Source: an uncultured Streptococcus sp. | GTDB taxonomy: Bacteria; Bacillota; Bacilli; Lactobacillales; Streptococcaceae | Assembly (NCBI RefSeq): GCF_901875575.1 | Contig: NZ_CABFMF010000033.1 | Coordinates: 1-64,000 of the forward strand | Reading direction: 5' to 3' | DNA: 64,000 nucleotides | Shown here: piece by piece, positions 55,810 to 64,000 of the stretch | Layout: every line of letters starts with the position of its first letter | Numbering within the stretch: the first letter of the stretch is position 1 | The notes under the pieces: model-generated | Database searches by the model: none | What the model was told of the DNA's origin: nothing | The model's input: only the letters and a program-made list of their open reading frames with translations | Made by a program: the position numbers and the translations under genes

Positions 55810-58032
55810 ATGCCAAAAGAAGAAAATTTGAGAGGCGATGAAGTCGTCGCTTTAACACAAAAATATTTATCAGAAGAAGATGTAGCTTTTGTTCATAAGG
55901 CCTTGGTCTATGCTGTTGAATGTCACAGTGGCCAGTATCGGAAATCTGGAGAACCCTATATTATTCATCCTATCCAAGTAGCTGGAATCTTGGCCAAACT
56001 TAAGCTAGATGCTGTTACGGTTGCTTGTGGTTTCTTGCATGATGTTGTTGAAGATACGGATGCTTCATTAGATGACCTTGAGCGTGTATTTGGTCATGAT
56101 GTTCGTGTTATCGTTGATGGAGTGACGAAACTAGGTAAGGTTGAATACAAGTCTCTTGAAGAGCAATTGGCTGAAAACCATCGCAAGATGCTCATGGCCA
56201 TGTCAGAAGATATCCGTGTTATCTTGGTTAAGCTATCTGACCGCCTCCACAATATGCGGACTCTCAAACATCTTCGAAAAGATAAGCAGGAGCGCATTTC
56301 CAAAGAAACTATGGAAATCTATGCTCCACTAGCTCATCGTTTGGGGATTTCTAGTGTTAAATGGGAATTAGAAGATTTATCTTTCCGTTATCTCAACCCA
56401 ACGGAGTTTTACAAGATTACCCATATGATGAAGGAAAAGCGCAGAGAGCGTGAGGCCTTGGTGGATGAGGTAGTTACAAAATTAGAAGACTATACGACGG
56501 ATCGTCACTTGAAAGGGAAGATTTATGGTCGTCCCAAGCATATCTACTCGATTTTCCGTAAAATGCAGGATAAAAAGAAGCGTTTTGAGGAAATTTATGA
56601 CTTGATTGCCATTCGTTGTATTTTGGATACCCAGAGTGATGTTTATGCTATGCTTGGTTATGTTCATGAACTTTGGAAACCTATGCCAGGTCGTTTTAAG
56701 GACTATATCGCTAACCGTAAGGCCAATGGGTATCAGTCTATCCATACAACAGTTTATGGACCAAAAGGACCGATTGAGTTCCAGATTCGAACTAAGGAAA
56801 TGCACGAGGTAGCTGAGTACGGGGTTGCGGCTCACTGGGCCTATAAAAAAGGTATCAAAGGTCAGGTTAACAGCAAGGAATCTGCTATTGGAATGAACTG
56901 GATTAAGGAGATGATGGAGCTCCAAGACCAGGCAGATGATGCTAAGGAATTTGTGGATTCTGTTAAAGAAAATTACCTGGCTGAGGAGATTTACGTCTTT
57001 ACTCCGGATGGAGCTGTCCGCTCTCTTCCAAAAGATTCAGGACCGATTGACTTTGCCTATGAAATCCATACCAAGGTTGGTGAAAAAGCAACTGGTGCCA
57101 AGGTCAATGGCCGTATGGTTCCATTGACAACCAAGCTCAAGACAGGGGATCAGGTTGAAATTGTCACCAACCCCAACTCCTTTGGACCTAGCCGTGATTG
57201 GCTCAATATGGTCAAAACCAGCAAGGCACGTAATAAGATTCGCCAGTTCTTTAAAAACCAAGATAAGGAATTGTCTGTCAACAAGGGTCGTGAAATGCTG
57301 ATGGCCCAGTTCCAAGAAAACGGCTATGTGGCCAATAAATTCATGGACAAGCGTCATATGGACCAAGTTCTGCAAAAGACCAGCTACAAGACAGAAGAAT
57401 CCCTCTTTGCGGCCATTGGTTTTGGCGAAATCGGTGCTATTACCGTCTTTAACCGTCTGACTGAAAAGGAACGCCGTGAGGAAGAACGTGCCAAGGCCAA
57501 GGCGGAGGCAGAAGAACTTGTAAAAGGTGGCGAAGTCAAGGTTGAAAACAAAGAAACCCTCAAGGTCAAGCATGAGGGTGGTGTGGTCATTGAAGGTGCC
57601 TCAGGCCTCCTAGTGCGGATTGCCAAGTGTTGTAATCCAGTTCCTGGTGACGCTATTGTCGGCTATATCACTAAGGGTCGTGGTGTGGCTATTCACCGTG
57701 TGGACTGTATGAACCTGCGTGCCCAAGAAAACTATGAGCAACGTCTTCTAGATGTAGAATGGGAAGACCAGTATGCAAACTCAAATAAGGAGTATATGGC
57801 CCATATCGATATTTATGGTCTCAACCGTACAGGTCTCTTAAACGATGTGCTGCAAGTCCTCTCAAATACAACCAAGAATATCTCAACAGTCAACGCTCAG
57901 CCAACCAAGGATATGAAATTTGCCAATATCCATGTGTCCTTTGGTATTGCCAATCTCTCGACGCTAACCACGGTTGTGGACAAGATTAAGAGTGTGCCAG
58001 AGGTCTATTCGGTCAAACGGACCAACGGTTAA
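55810..58032 (+). CDS. rel: Bifunctional (p)ppGpp synthetase/hydrolase Rel
   Basis: A 740-residue stringent-response enzyme. Domains: HD hydrolase (about 35-200, with GFLHDVVEDTD), synthetase (about 240-350, with YQSIHTTVYGP), TGS (about 395-455), a conserved Cys region (AKCCNPVPGD) and a C-terminal ACT domain (about 660-738). Both catalytic domains look intact. The ATG at 55810 follows a GGAGAATACAC stretch. It sits 30 bases upstream of dtd, and they form the usual rel-dtd pair. Confidence 0.96.
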   Translation: MPKEENLRGDEVVALTQKYLSEEDVAFVHKALVYAVECHSGQYRKSGEPYIIHPIQVAGILAKLKLDAVTVACGFLHDVVEDTDASLDDLERVFGHDVRVIVDGVTKLGKVEYKSLEEQLAENHRKMLMAMSEDIRVILVKLSDRLHNMRTLKHLRKDKQERISKETMEIYAPLAHRLGISSVKWELEDLSFRYLNPTEFYKITHMMKEKRREREALVDEVVTKLEDYTTDRHLKGKIYGRPKHIYSIFRKMQDKKKRFEEIYDLIAIRCILDTQSDVYAMLGYVHELWKPMPGRFKDYIANRKANGYQSIHTTVYGPKGPIEFQIRTKEMHEVAEYGVAAHWAYKKGIKGQVNSKESAIGMNWIKEMMELQDQADDAKEFVDSVKENYLAEEIYVFTPDGAVRSLPKDSGPIDFAYEIHTKVGEKATGAKVNGRMVPLTTKLKTGDQVEIVTNPNSFGPSRDWLNMVKTSKARNKIRQFFKNQDKELSVNKGREMLMAQFQENGYVANKFMDKRHMDQVLQKTSYKTEESLFAAIGFGEIGAITVFNRLTEKERREEERAKAKAEAEELVKGGEVKVENKETLKVKHEGGVVIEGASGLLVRIAKCCNPVPGDAIVGYITKGRGVAIHRVDCMNLRAQENYEQRLLDVEWEDQYANSNKEYMAHIDIYGLNRTGLLNDVLQVLSNTTKNISTVNAQPTKDMKFANIHVSFGIANLSTLTTVVDKIKSVPEVYSVKRTNG

Positions 58033-58062
58033 TTGTCCTAGCTCTTTACTAGAAAGGCTATT

Positions 58063-58506
58063 ATGAAAATCATTATCCAACGGGTTACAAAAGCCCAAGT
58101 GAGTATCGAAGGTCAGGTTCATGGAAAAATAAATCAGGGGCTCTTATTGCTGGTTGGTGTTGGGCCAGAGGACCAAGAGGAAGATTTGGACTATGCTGTG
58201 AGAAAGCTTGTCAATATGCGGATTTTTTCAGACGCAGAAGGCAAGATGAACCTGTCTGTCAAAGATATTGAAGGAGAAATCCTCTCTATTTCTCAGTTTA
58301 CCCTCTTTGCGGATACCAAGAAAGGCAATCGTCCAGCCTTTACAGGGGCAGCCAAACCAGATATGGCATCAGACTTCTATGATGCTTTCAATCAAAAATT
58401 AGCACAAGAAGTGCCCGTTCAGACAGGCATTTTTGGAGCGGATATGCAGGTTGAGCTGGTCAATGACGGACCAGTCACCATTATCCTTGATACTAAAAAT
58501 AGATAA
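58063..58506 (+). CDS. dtd: D-aminoacyl-tRNA deacylase
   Basis: A 147-residue Dtd that removes D-amino acids from tRNA. Signature stretches are [18 protein letters not shown] (about 77-94) with the SQxT motif, and the end pattern [10 protein letters not shown] carrying the Gly-cisPro-like NxGP loop. AGAAAGG precedes the ATG. A terminator follows at once. Confidence 0.96.
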   Translation: MKIIIQRVTKAQVSIEGQVHGKINQGLLLLVGVGPEDQEEDLDYAVRKLVNMRIFSDAEGKMNLSVKDIEGEILSISQFTLFADTKKGNRPAFTGAAKPDMASDFYDAFNQKLAQEVPVQTGIFGADMQVELVNDGPVTIILDTKNR

Positions 58507-58510
58507 GAAA

Positions 58511-58537
58511 GACCAAGCCCAGCCGGCTTGGTTTTTC
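58511..58537 (+). terminator. Terminator of rel-dtd
   Basis: ACCAAGCC (58512-58519) pairs with GGCTTGGT (58525-58532), followed by TTTTC. Confidence 0.8.
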
Positions 58538-58544
58538 TTATCTA

Positions 58545-58958
58545 TCATAAAATACTCCAAAAAGAAATCGGTTCTTGATAGGCTTTTGGGAAGTCTTGTT
58601 TCAGGCTTTGGCAAGTGCGATAGGAAGGGATAAGGTGTCCTAGGATGAGGAGAGTTCCCTGAAGGAGAAGTGGCATACCACTCAAACATATCAAGGAGAG
58701 AATGATCAGGCTATTCCATAGGAGAATTTGTAAGGCAAAACGCCAGAATATCGGTCTAATCTGGGAATAGAGTTGGCTAAAGTGGTCACAAAGTTGGTTA
58801 GACAGATAGGTCAATAGCACAGGATGAAAGAAAATGAGCCAACCGCTATAAATTAAAATCCAATCCCAAGTAAGCCCTTCTTTAAATTCCAAAAATCCAA
58901 TCATGATTCCATCAATGACAAGGAGCTCAATGGTTTTGATGTAGATGATTTTTTTCAT
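58545..58958 (-). CDS. Four-helix membrane protein, paralogue 1
   Basis: A 137-residue membrane protein of unknown function with about four hydrophobic segments (about 9-25, 31-52, 72-92, 96-116), and an end reading DFPKAYQEPISFWSIL. It is the same length as the neighbouring gene and ends alike (ISFWSIL against ISLWECL), so the two are tandem paralogues. AGGAGGTTTTAG precedes its ATG. It lies downstream of, and is probably co-transcribed with, the gene at 58977. Confidence 0.75.
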   Translation of the reverse strand: MKKIIYIKTIELLVIDGIMIGFLEFKEGLTWDWILIYSGWLIFFHPVLLTYLSNQLCDHFSQLYSQIRPIFWRFALQILLWNSLIILSLICLSGMPLLLQGTLLILGHLIPSYRTCQSLKQDFPKAYQEPISFWSIL

Positions 58959-58976
58959 GCTAAAACCTCCTTTTCC

Positions 58977-59390
58977 TTAGAGACACTCCCATAAAGAGAT
59001 GTGTTTGTCGTAAAAGTCTGGATAGTTTTCTCTTAGGTAGTCAGTCGTCATATAATATAAAGTATAATGACAAGCAGTGATGATTGGCATAAGAGAGAAA
59101 AAACGCTGAGAACTAGTGAAGGCTAAGAGGACAAATAATAGAAAGTCGCTGATGAGCACCCCTAAATAGTAGAAGCGAATCATTTTATTGATTTGAGGAT
59201 AAATCTCAGCGAATTGATGTTTGAGTCGGACAACCAAGCGAAATAGCAGGAGTACCTGAGTAAGGAGGAAAATAAAACCAGAGAGCAAGAGCCAGTCGAA
59301 AGCTGTCTCGGGTCTAGTACTAAAAAATGCAAGTAGTAGCAAATCGATGACTGCAATTGCTGTATAATGGATTCTAAAGAGTTTTTTCAT
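58977..59390 (-). CDS. Four-helix membrane protein, paralogue 2
   Basis: A 137-residue membrane protein. Four hydrophobic segments lie at about 9-25, 30-52, 70-90 and 95-115, with DWLLLSGF and FAEIYPQINKMIRFY in the same places as DWILIYSG and FSQLYSQIRPIFWRF in its neighbour. No family is recognised. GGAGGTCATC precedes the ATG. It is 18 bases upstream of its paralogue. Confidence 0.75.
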   Translation of the reverse strand: MKKLFRIHYTAIAVIDLLLLAFFSTRPETAFDWLLLSGFIFLLTQVLLLFRLVVRLKHQFAEIYPQINKMIRFYYLGVLISDFLLFVLLAFTSSQRFFSLMPIITACHYTLYYMTTDYLRENYPDFYDKHISLWECL

Positions 59391-59460
59391 AAGATGACCT
59401 CCCTCTTTTATCTAGCTTCATTCTACTCCAAAAGAATGGGAGTTACAAGTAAAATGATAA

Positions 59461-59491
59461 AAACCCCCTAAAAGAGAGTTCTTTTAGGGGT
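59461..59491 (-). terminator. Terminator of psaR
   Basis: CCCCTAAAAG (59464-59473) pairs with CTTTTAGGGG (59480-59489); read leftwards it is followed by a T run. Confidence 0.8.
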
Positions 59492-59497
59492 AATTTC

Positions 59498-60148
59498 TTA
59501 GCTTATTTTTTCTACATAAAGTTGTTTGGCGATCTCCATACTAACTTGGAGGTCTTTATCTTTACTCATGATGGTAAATGTATTACTAAAACCATCGTAT
59601 TGTTTGACTTGCAGTTGGTCGCCTATCGCAAGTTCATGTTTGTCTAGATAATTGAGAATGTCAAAGCTATCATGAACTCGGGTCAGACGGTAGTTACCAC
59701 TTTCTTTAATATCTGCTAGTGGCAGGTTATTGATTTCAACCAAGAGTTTTCCCTTGGCTGGGATGGTCCCTCCATGTGGGCAGGTTTTGGGGAAGCCTAG
59801 CAATTTATCTAGTCTCTCTACAAATAAATCAGACACTGTATGCTCCAAAACCTCAGCTTCCTCGTGAATCTGGTCACTCGTATAGTCTAAATGATGGACT
59901 AGGAAGACCTCAATCAAGCGGTGTTTGCGATAGAGTTCAGAGACCAACTGGAGTCCAATTTCGGTTAATTGATAGCCACGTTCTTTGTCTTTCAGGATGA
60001 GGTTCTCACTTTTCATCCGTTTGATCATTTCTGTTACGGCAGGTGGAGAAACTTGCATGCGAGCCGCAATTTCCTTGTTGGTGATTTTATGCAGGTCTGT
60101 GCCGATTTCATATATACATTTTAGATAATCTTCTTTATTTGGAGTCAT
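59498..60148 (-). CDS. psaR: Manganese-dependent repressor PsaR (DtxR/MntR family)
   Basis: A 216-residue metalloregulator that represses manganese uptake genes. The winged helix-turn-helix includes ITNKEIAARMQVSPPAVTEM (about 22-41), the metal-binding dimer domain has VHHLDY and EEAEVLEHTVSD (about 97-108) and CPHGG (about 122-126), and a C-terminal FeoA/SH3-like domain starts near 150. Length and motifs match pneumococcal PsaR. It is divergent from the phosphoesterase gene. Confidence 0.93.
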   Translation of the reverse strand: MTPNKEDYLKCIYEIGTDLHKITNKEIAARMQVSPPAVTEMIKRMKSENLILKDKERGYQLTEIGLQLVSELYRKHRLIEVFLVHHLDYTSDQIHEEAEVLEHTVSDLFVERLDKLLGFPKTCPHGGTIPAKGKLLVEINNLPLADIKESGNYRLTRVHDSFDILNYLDKHELAIGDQLQVKQYDGFSNTFTIMSKDKDLQVSMEIAKQLYVEKIS

Positions 60149-60184
60149 TGATTTCCCCTTGTCTAATCTCTTTATCTAGTATAT

Positions 60185-60229
60185 CAAAAAAAGCTAGATT
60201 TCTCTAGCTGTGACTTTTTATGTTATACT
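60185..60229. promoter_or_regulatory. Divergent psaR/phosphoesterase control region with hairpin
   Basis: AGCTAGA (60192-60198) pairs with TCTAGCT (60203-60209). On the minus strand it is followed by T7 and then a TATACT -10 box for psaR. On the plus strand TGT-TATACT (60221-60229) is an extended -10 for the rightward gene. The hairpin is terminator-like but has no upstream gene on that strand. Confidence 0.45.
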
Positions 60230-60259
60230 TATTGCAAGAGAAAAAACGAGGAGATGGAT

Positions 60260-61102
60260 ATGACGAAAATTGCTCTTCTTTCTGATATTCACGGAAATAC
60301 TACAGCCTTGGAAGCTGTTTTGGCAGATACTCGGCAGCTAGGAGTGGATGAATACTGGCTTTTGGGAGATATTCTTATGCCGGGAACTGGTCGTAGAAGG
60401 ATTTTGGACTTGTTGAATGAACTACCGATTACAGCTAGAGTTTTGGGAAACTGGGAAGACAGTCTGTGGCATGGTGTCCGCAAGGAATTGGATAAGACTC
60501 GTCCTAGTCAACGCTATCTCTTGCGCCAGTGCCAGTATGTTTTAGAGGAAATTTCCCTAGAAGAAATTGAAACACTCCACAATCAACCTCTCCAGCTCCA
60601 TCGTCAGTTTGGGGATTTGACGGTGGGAATTAGCCATCATCTGCCTGATAAGAACTGGGGTCGAGAGTTGATTCATACGGGAGCACAAGAGGATTTTGAC
60701 CGCTTGGTGACCAATCCGCCTTGTGATATTGCTGTTTATGGTCATATTCACCAGCAGTTGCTTCGTTACGGGACTGGTGGGCAATTGATTGTCAATCCGG
60801 GTTCGATTGGGCAACCATTCTTTCTAGATGCCCAGTTGCGGAAGGACTTGCGAGCTCAGTATATGATTTTGGAGTTTGATAACAAGGGCTTGGTAGACAT
60901 GGACTTCCGACGGGTAGACTACGATGTGGCAGCTGAATTGCAGTTGGCTAAAGACCTGAAACTTCCCTATTTTGAGGTTTACTATGAAAGTCTGGTTAAT
61001 GGTATTCACCATACCCACAATCAAGAATTTCTGAGAGAATTGGCCCAGAAAGAGGGCTATGATAGGGAGTTAGATGCCTGGTTAAAAGGTGGTAATGATT
61101 GA
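60260..61102 (+). CDS. Metallophosphoesterase
   Basis: A 280-residue calcineurin-like phosphoesterase. The metal-binding motifs are SDIHGN (about 8-13), LGDI (about 35-38), GNWE (about 60-63) and GHIHQQ with NPGSIGQP (about 160-185). The substrate is not known. I place the start at ATG 60260, 6 bases after GAGGAG (60248-60253); ATG 60254 directly abuts that site. It is followed by an Rrf2 regulator that has its own ribosome site. Confidence 0.88.
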   Translation: MTKIALLSDIHGNTTALEAVLADTRQLGVDEYWLLGDILMPGTGRRRILDLLNELPITARVLGNWEDSLWHGVRKELDKTRPSQRYLLRQCQYVLEEISLEEIETLHNQPLQLHRQFGDLTVGISHHLPDKNWGRELIHTGAQEDFDRLVTNPPCDIAVYGHIHQQLLRYGTGGQLIVNPGSIGQPFFLDAQLRKDLRAQYMILEFDNKGLVDMDFRRVDYDVAAELQLAKDLKLPYFEVYYESLVNGIHHTHNQEFLRELAQKEGYDRELDAWLKGGND

Positions 61103-61176
61103 CATTACAACTAAATAGGGTATAATAAAAGAAAAAGAAGAGTAGAGGTAGGGTAGCCTCGTAAAAGGAGAAAAGG

Positions 61177-61614
61177 ATGCAAATTCCAAGTAGATTTACC
61201 ATTGCGACTCATATGCTGATAATCATTGCCCTCAAGGGGAAGGAAAGCAAGGTGACCAGTGATTTTTTAGCTGCTAGTGTCGGGGTCAATCCTGTCATTA
61301 TCAGAAAAACCTTGTCCCAGTTGAAGAAAGCAGAGCTGATTTCAGTAGCGCGTGGAACAGGGGGAACAGAGATTGTCAAGGACCTTAAGGACATTAGTCT
61401 CTTAGATGTTTATCAGGCAGTTGAGTGTCTTGGTAAGACAGGTCAACTCTTTAGTTTTCATGACAATCCCAATCCAAATTGCCCAGTTGGAGCTCATATT
61501 CATGATGTTTTGGATCAAAAATTGGAGAGAATCCAGCTGGCTATGGAGGTTGAACTTGGTCAGACCAGTTTAGAGCAAGTCGTGGCTGATGCAGAAGAAA
61601 GTATGAGAAGTTAA
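61177..61614 (+). CDS. Rrf2-family transcriptional regulator
   Basis: A 145-residue winged helix-turn-helix protein with the Rrf2 pattern: IPSRFTIATHMLI at the start, VTSDFLAASVGVNPVIIRKTLSQL (about 22-45) and ARGTGGTE. Only one cysteine (in PNPNCPVG, about 108) lies where iron-sulfur members have three, so a redox cluster is unlikely. The regulated genes are unknown. AAAGGAGAAAAGG precedes the ATG. Confidence 0.87.
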   Translation: MQIPSRFTIATHMLIIIALKGKESKVTSDFLAASVGVNPVIIRKTLSQLKKAELISVARGTGGTEIVKDLKDISLLDVYQAVECLGKTGQLFSFHDNPNPNCPVGAHIHDVLDQKLERIQLAMEVELGQTSLEQVVADAEESMRS

Positions 61615-61656
61615 AAAAAGCAAGACTTTTTTCTATTCATTAACAACTTTCAAAAC

Positions 61657-61701
61657 AGAAAAAAGCTTATGATTAAGAATATTATCATAAGCTTTTTCTT
61701 T
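61657..61701. terminator. Bidirectional terminator between the Rrf2 and DUF2974 genes
   Basis: AAAAAGCTTATGAT (61660-61673) pairs with ATCATAAGCTTTTT (61684-61697). A and T runs on both sides serve both convergent genes. Confidence 0.8.
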
Positions 61702-62773
61702 ATCTATTCTTCCAGGTTTGGTAACGGGTATCAATCAATAACTGGGTAAGGCGTCCCAAGATTTCTCTTTCTTCTGGAGTGAGGAATTGCGCTTGGACGA
61801 AGAGATGATGGATGTGTTCGATAGCCTTGAAGGAAGCCAAGTCATTGATAGAAGTAATACCAGAATCAAGAATGGTGCCAAAGAAGAGGTCGAAGTAGAG
61901 CTGGAGTTCCTCATCAGGAACTGTGGCCACCCACTCCTTGAAGGTTGTGTCGACTTGTCGGCTATCACTGTTGGTATCATCCAGTTGGACGAAGTGCTTG
62001 TCCTCAATCTGCCAACTAAAGGTATCGTGCTGGGCGATACCACCTAAGGCAGTACTGTGCACGATGATTTGGTGGTTAGGGATTTCCAGCATCATACCGA
62101 TAATGGAACCTTGTGGGATGAAGACCTTGGTTCTATCCATTATCCTTTGATAGCCCTCGGTTTGTGTCAATTCTTTGTGGAGACCAGGCGCATCAAAGGT
62201 ATAAACTGCTGTAATTTGATTTTGCAAGCTTTGCTCAATTTGACTAGCCGCATAGATGGCTAGATTTCCTCCCTTGGAATGCCCAGCCAGAATGACCTTT
62301 TGCTTAGGATGGTGGGCAAAAAAGTTCTTTAAATAGCGAAGGGCGTGCTTTTGAGCAGGAATTTCCTTCATATAGGTCAGGTGGAAATCTTCCTTCCAGC
62401 CAATGATACTGTCATCAGTCCCACGAAAGACAATCAGATAGGTATCGAGAGTGAGGCGGTAGGTCATAGCCGCAAATTGCTTTTGCAGTTCAGGGTCGAT
62501 GTCGTTGATAAAATGGGAGAGTTTGCAATTTTTGAAGCGTTTGTGTCGAGCTAATTCATCCAATAACTGGAGGCGATTTTTACTGGTCAACATGTTAGGC
62601 TCCCTTGGAACCTGAGGTGTCAGGTCTAAAAGTCGCTGAGGAGCTGTGGAGACCAGATTATCAAAGGTGAGGTAGGTAGCTTCTGTTAAGGCTAGAACGT
62701 CTAACTCATTCAAAGGTAAGTCGTAAAAGGAATCGTGTGCGACATCTTTCAGATAGTCAAAAATATTGGCCAT
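61700..62773 (-). CDS. DUF2974 (Mbeg1-like) alpha/beta hydrolase
   Basis: A 357-residue lipase-like hydrolase of the DUF2974 family. The nucleophile elbow is AGHSKGGNLA (about 163-172) with Ser about 166, preceded by IVFRGTDD (about 113-120). DAPG (about 195-198) probably lies near the catalytic acid. No signal peptide is seen, so it should act in the cytoplasm. The substrate is unknown. AAAGGAGC precedes the ATG. Confidence 0.85.
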   Translation of the reverse strand: MANIFDYLKDVAHDSFYDLPLNELDVLALTEATYLTFDNLVSTAPQRLLDLTPQVPREPNMLTSKNRLQLLDELARHKRFKNCKLSHFINDIDPELQKQFAAMTYRLTLDTYLIVFRGTDDSIIGWKEDFHLTYMKEIPAQKHALRYLKNFFAHHPKQKVILAGHSKGGNLAIYAASQIEQSLQNQITAVYTFDAPGLHKELTQTEGYQRIMDRTKVFIPQGSIIGMMLEIPNHQIIVHSTALGGIAQHDTFSWQIEDKHFVQLDDTNSDSRQVDTTFKEWVATVPDEELQLYFDLFFGTILDSGITSINDLASFKAIEHIHHLFVQAQFLTPEEREILGRLTQLLIDTRYQTWKNR

Positions 62774-62900
62774 AAGAGCTCCTTTCTTTTTATTTATCTT
62801 ATCAAATTTCCCTCAAATTAGCTAGTAGGGTTGCCTCACTCTGTTGGCTGAAAACAAGCTATTTCAAATTCAGTTTCAGATTTTCTAGCATGGAAAAATC

Positions 62901-62909
62901 TGTTATAAT
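62901..62909 (+). promoter_or_regulatory. Extended -10 promoter of the two-component system
   Basis: TGT followed by TATAAT (62904-62909), 20 bases before the ATG. The -35 region is poor. Confidence 0.5.
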
Positions 62910-62928
62910 AATAGAAAAGGAGGAGCGC

Positions 62929-63606
62929 ATGCACAAGATTTTACTAGTGGAAGATGATTTGGTCATTCGTCAACAAGTCGGGAAAATGCTCTCTGAATGG
63001 GGATTTGAAGTTGTCTTGGTAGAAGACTTTATGGAAGTTTTGAGCCTTTTTGTCCAGTCGGAGCCTCATCTAGTCCTCATGGATATTGGCCTGCCCTTGT
63101 TTAATGGCTATCACTGGTGTCAGGAGATTCGCAAGATTTCCCAGGTACCTATCATGTTTCTCTCTTCGAGGGATCAGGCTATGGACATCGTCATGGCAAT
63201 CAATATGGGGGCGGATGACTTTGTGACCAAGCCGTTTGACCAGCAGGTTCTTTTAGCCAAGGTTCAGGGTTTATTGCGCCGTTCCTATGAGTTTGGGCGT
63301 GACGAGAGTTTACTAGAATATGCTGGTGTTATCCTCAATACCAAATCCATGGATTTACATTATCAAGGGCAAGTCTTGAATTTGACCAAGAATGAATTCC
63401 AGATTTTACGCGTTTTATTTGAACACGCAGGAAATATCGTAGCGCGTGACGACCTGATGCGGGAACTTTGGAACAGTGACTTTTTCATTGATGACAATAC
63501 CCTCTCAGTTAATGTGGCTCGCTTGCGTAAAAAATTGGAAGAGCAGGGTTTGGTAGGATTTATCGAGACCAAGAAAGGGATAGGGTACGGATTAAAGCAT
63601 GCTTGA
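62929..63606 (+). CDS. OmpR-family response regulator
   Basis: A 225-residue regulator. The receiver domain has EDD (8-10), the phospho-acceptor Asp in LVLMDIGLP (about 51), and the switch Lys in TKPF (about 100). The winged-helix DNA-binding domain (about 125-223) ends SVNVARLRKKLEE and KKGIGYGL. Context (near psaR and an Rrf2 gene) suggests the pneumococcal TCS01 regulator, which I infer from memory. AAAGGAGGAGC before ATG 62929 sets the start. It overlaps the kinase gene by 8 bases. Confidence 0.92.
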   Translation: MHKILLVEDDLVIRQQVGKMLSEWGFEVVLVEDFMEVLSLFVQSEPHLVLMDIGLPLFNGYHWCQEIRKISQVPIMFLSSRDQAMDIVMAINMGADDFVTKPFDQQVLLAKVQGLLRRSYEFGRDESLLEYAGVILNTKSMDLHYQGQVLNLTKNEFQILRVLFEHAGNIVARDDLMRELWNSDFFIDDNTLSVNVARLRKKLEEQGLVGFIETKKGIGYGLKHA

Positions 63607-64000
63607 TTGGAAACCATTTTTTCTAGCCTATCTGCGCTCCCGTAGTCGTCTTTTCATCTATCTGCTTTCTTTGGCATTTCTGGTCTTGCTCTTTCAGTTT
63701 TTATTTGCCAGTTTGGGAATTTACTTTCTCTACTTTTTCCTGCTATGTTGCTTTGTAACCATCTTATTTTTCACTTGGGACATATTGGTGGAAATGCAGG
63801 TCTATCGTCAGGAACTTCTCTATGGAGAGAGGGAAGCCCAATCTCCCTTGGAAATAGCCTTGGCTGAGAAATTAGAAGCGCGTGAGATGGCACTTTATCA
63901 GCAGAAGTCAGATTCAGAAAGAAAACTGACGGATTTGCTGGATTACTATACCTTGTGGGTCCATCAGATTAAGACCCCCATTGCAGCTAGTCAACTCTTA
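63599..64000 (+). CDS. Intramembrane-sensing histidine kinase, N-terminal part (cut by window)
   Basis: The first 134 residues of a small BceS-like kinase. Two membrane helices (about 17-35 and 37-56) are separated by a very short outside loop, the layout of kinases that sense antimicrobial peptides through a partner transporter. A linker coiled coil (about 65-115) and the phospho-acceptor region WVHQIKTPIAAS (about 120-131, with His) follow. It overlaps its response regulator, so the two are co-translated. The ATPase domain lies beyond the right edge. Confidence 0.88.
   Translation, partial: MLDWKPFFLAYLRSRSRLFIYLLSLAFLVLLFQFLFASLGIYFLYFFLLCCFVTILFFTWDILVEMQVYRQELLYGEREAQSPLEIALAEKLEAREMALYQQKSDSERKLTDLLDYYTLWVHQIKTPIAASQLL

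Noticed and set aside
61177..61614. Rrf2 protein as an iron-sulfur sensor
   Set aside because: Only one cysteine is present in the expected region, whereas cluster-binding members need three.

Overview
The window reads as about 64 kb of chromosome from a Streptococcus of the mitis group (S. mitis, S. oralis, S. infantis, close to S. pneumoniae). This rests on a low-GC genome, two BOX elements, the edge of an IS630-Spn1-like element, the mevalonate genes mvaS-mvaA, and the phpP-stkP, msmK, psaR and rel neighbourhoods. StkP with only three PASTA repeats argues against a typical pneumococcus. This taxonomic reading is by recognition, not by a database search.

Layout. 1-257: nested insertion-sequence remnants. 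0.3-3.8 kb: an ArAE-type exporter, sstT, a short MscS-like channel and a broken corA. 3.8-8.1 kb: a ribosome and NAD cluster (yqeG, yqeH, yhbY, nadD, yqeK, isochorismatase-like, rsfS). 8.4-20.5 kb: methyltransferase, tmcAL, rny, gmk-rpoZ-priA-fmt-rsmB-phpP-stkP. 20.6-24.4 kb: two-part ThrE exporter and mvaS-mvaA. 24.4-30.3 kb: sucrose use, with scrR/scrB leftward and scrA/scrK rightward, operators between them, and a BOX element.

31.0-41.7 kb is the accessory region: a type I restriction-modification locus in which hsdR and hsdM/hsdS are separated by a small membrane protein, an alpha-helical protein of unknown function, an uncharacterised protein lacking any ATG/GTG/TTG at its likely start, and a KAP-type membrane P-loop NTPase lying between hsdS and hsdM. 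It is followed by a HigB/HigA-metallopeptidase toxin-antitoxin pair with a perfect operator palindrome, a YbgA/pyrimidine-dimer glycosylase pair, and a second toxin-antitoxin pair whose toxin has lost its N-terminus. This is the best candidate for an incompletely described defence system.

45-64 kb returns to core genes: metE-metF behind MET boxes, pnp-cysE, cysS-mrnC, a PucR-like regulator and msmK, rel-dtd, two tandem paralogous membrane proteins, psaR, a phosphoesterase, an Rrf2 regulator, a DUF2974 hydrolase and a two-component system cut by the right edge.

Two noncoding signals stand out. One is a roughly 105-nt hairpin with three copies (one before the methyltransferase, two in tandem before pnp) whose stems differ in sequence yet keep pairing. 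The other is a multi-arm structure with competing pairings between yqeH and yhbY. No tRNA, rRNA or CRISPR array was seen.
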